DNA of 64,000 bases from Mytilus californianus (Eukaryota; Mollusca; Bivalvia; Mytilida; Mytilidae): the NCBI RefSeq assembly GCF_021869535.1, contig NW_026262668.1, forward strand, positions 65,502,058-65,566,057. The letters run 5' to 3'. Positions 63,091-64,000 of this stretch are shown here, in pieces (position 1 is the first letter of the stretch; every line of letters starts with the position of its first letter). The notes under the pieces are model-generated. The model saw only the letters and a program-made list of their open reading frames with translations, did no database searches and was not told where the DNA came from. A program made the position numbers and the translations under genes.

Positions 63091-63801
63091 GTTATTACAA
63101 ATCCGGTAAATAGTCTAATTCGGTAGGTCAGATTCGTGAAAGGGGAAGGGTATTGAAATCATTCTGCATTGACAACAAAGTTCAAATCGTTAAACAGATT
63201 GAGAAGTGTACATCATAACCTATTATTTGAGGATTTTGGTTGTGGTTGTCACCAAACCACATTCGATCAGTACCCTTACGAAGAACTATTCTTTCATATT
63301 TAATTGCGATTGGATAAACATTTTTTTAAATTCATTTTCACATCTCTCAATAGCTACAGTGTTAACGAATTAACGAAGTAATGTAGGTCAAGTTATCGCA
63401 TTAACATGGAAACATTTGGTGAGTATCACACTGTGAAACACTCTTACAATATCCAGTTTCAACCCCTTCAAACTCTCAGATATGTTTTTTGAAATATATT
63501 ATATAGTTTCTCACCCTAATTAATTTTGCAACAAATCTGTTAATGTGCAAAATTTGGAACATCTTTTAGTTTTCCAATAACTATGCTCCGAAAAACTACC
63601 AAATAAAATGTTACCCAGTTAACTTTTTGGCTTTTGGCATCAACTCCTTTTGCATGTTTAGTTGGATGCACATTGAAATTTGCACATTGTTTCTGAAATG
63701 TAGATAAGCATATTGGGGGAAAACTATCGTTCCATGGAGTTAACCAAAATTTTTGTCTTTCTAATTTGCATTTTATGTAAATTATTCATGAATGTTCACA
63801 T

Positions 63802-63997
63802 ACTGTGGATTCAATATTATTTGTGTTTCACAAAATTCCTTGGAATTCCATGGAATTGGTAAACCTCGAATTCAAATGTTCAACCAAGCACACTTTTGCT
63901 ATAGGCTTGCGTTTAGCCTTTTGGGAAAACCACGAATTCAAGTTTTCCTGAATCCAAGAAAGTTGGTACTCTTGAAAATAAATTATAGCTACAAGTC
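63802..63997 (+). mobile_element. MITE family M2, copy 8
   Basis: ACTGTGGATTCAATATTATT to CTTGAAAATAAATTATAG; the right end is close to the window edge. Confidence 0.65.
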
Positions 63998-64000
63998 ACA

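Overview
The window is AT-rich, gene-poor animal DNA with long introns and dense short non-autonomous transposable elements. The repeat content (hairpin-headed tandem-core elements, tRNA-type SINEs ending in AATC tails, a dispersed repeat containing GTGGTATGATTGCCAATGAG) fits a bivalve mollusc, most likely a mussel. That assignment is inference from style, not from a marker gene.

One gene is certain. From 590 to 50971 on the + strand, 18 consecutive exons with compatible splice phases encode the C-terminal 951 residues of a strawberry-notch (SBNO) family helicase-like protein. Its start and N-terminal ATPase lobe lie left of the window. The first 17 exons encode the family's C-terminal helicase-like region and the downstream Cys-containing region. 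The last exon (49949-50971) is an unusual 340-residue tail: a canonical PCNA-binding PIP box, two PIP-like motifs, a SUMO consensus, a bipartite NLS and a RAD18-type UBZ4 zinc finger. This suggests a replication-fork or DNA-damage role rather than, or in addition to, the known transcriptional role of SBNO proteins.

Layout: 1-620 is a 55-bp minisatellite that repeats the 3' splice site of the first visible exon. Intron 1 (684-6169) is an old element blown apart by three later insertions. 6170-16488 holds closely spaced exons with MITEs, SINEs and a perfect-looking 330-bp foldback. 16489-36587 is a 20-kb intron full of elements, including a candidate minus-strand exon at 28131-28352 and a 39-bp minisatellite. 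36588-40219 has three more exons. 40220-49948 is a repeat-rich intron. 49949-50971 is the last exon, followed by the 3'UTR with a poly(A) signal at 52003. From about 52.1 kb to the end I see no convincing gene, only elements and unassigned AT-rich DNA.

The main structural theme is a superfamily of at least seven element families with one architecture: a T-run, a head hairpin, a CGTC/CCGT-rich patch, a tandem core of roughly 150-190 bp units, an inverted copy of the head near the 3' end, and a terminal hairpin. This is the design known for Helentron-associated elements and bivalve 'pearl' elements. Several copies sit inside other elements, so their ends can be read by comparison with empty sites in this same window. 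By summing the coordinates listed here they make up very roughly a quarter of the window. No transposase, reverse transcriptase or Rep/Hel reading frame was seen, so all the mobile DNA here appears non-autonomous.
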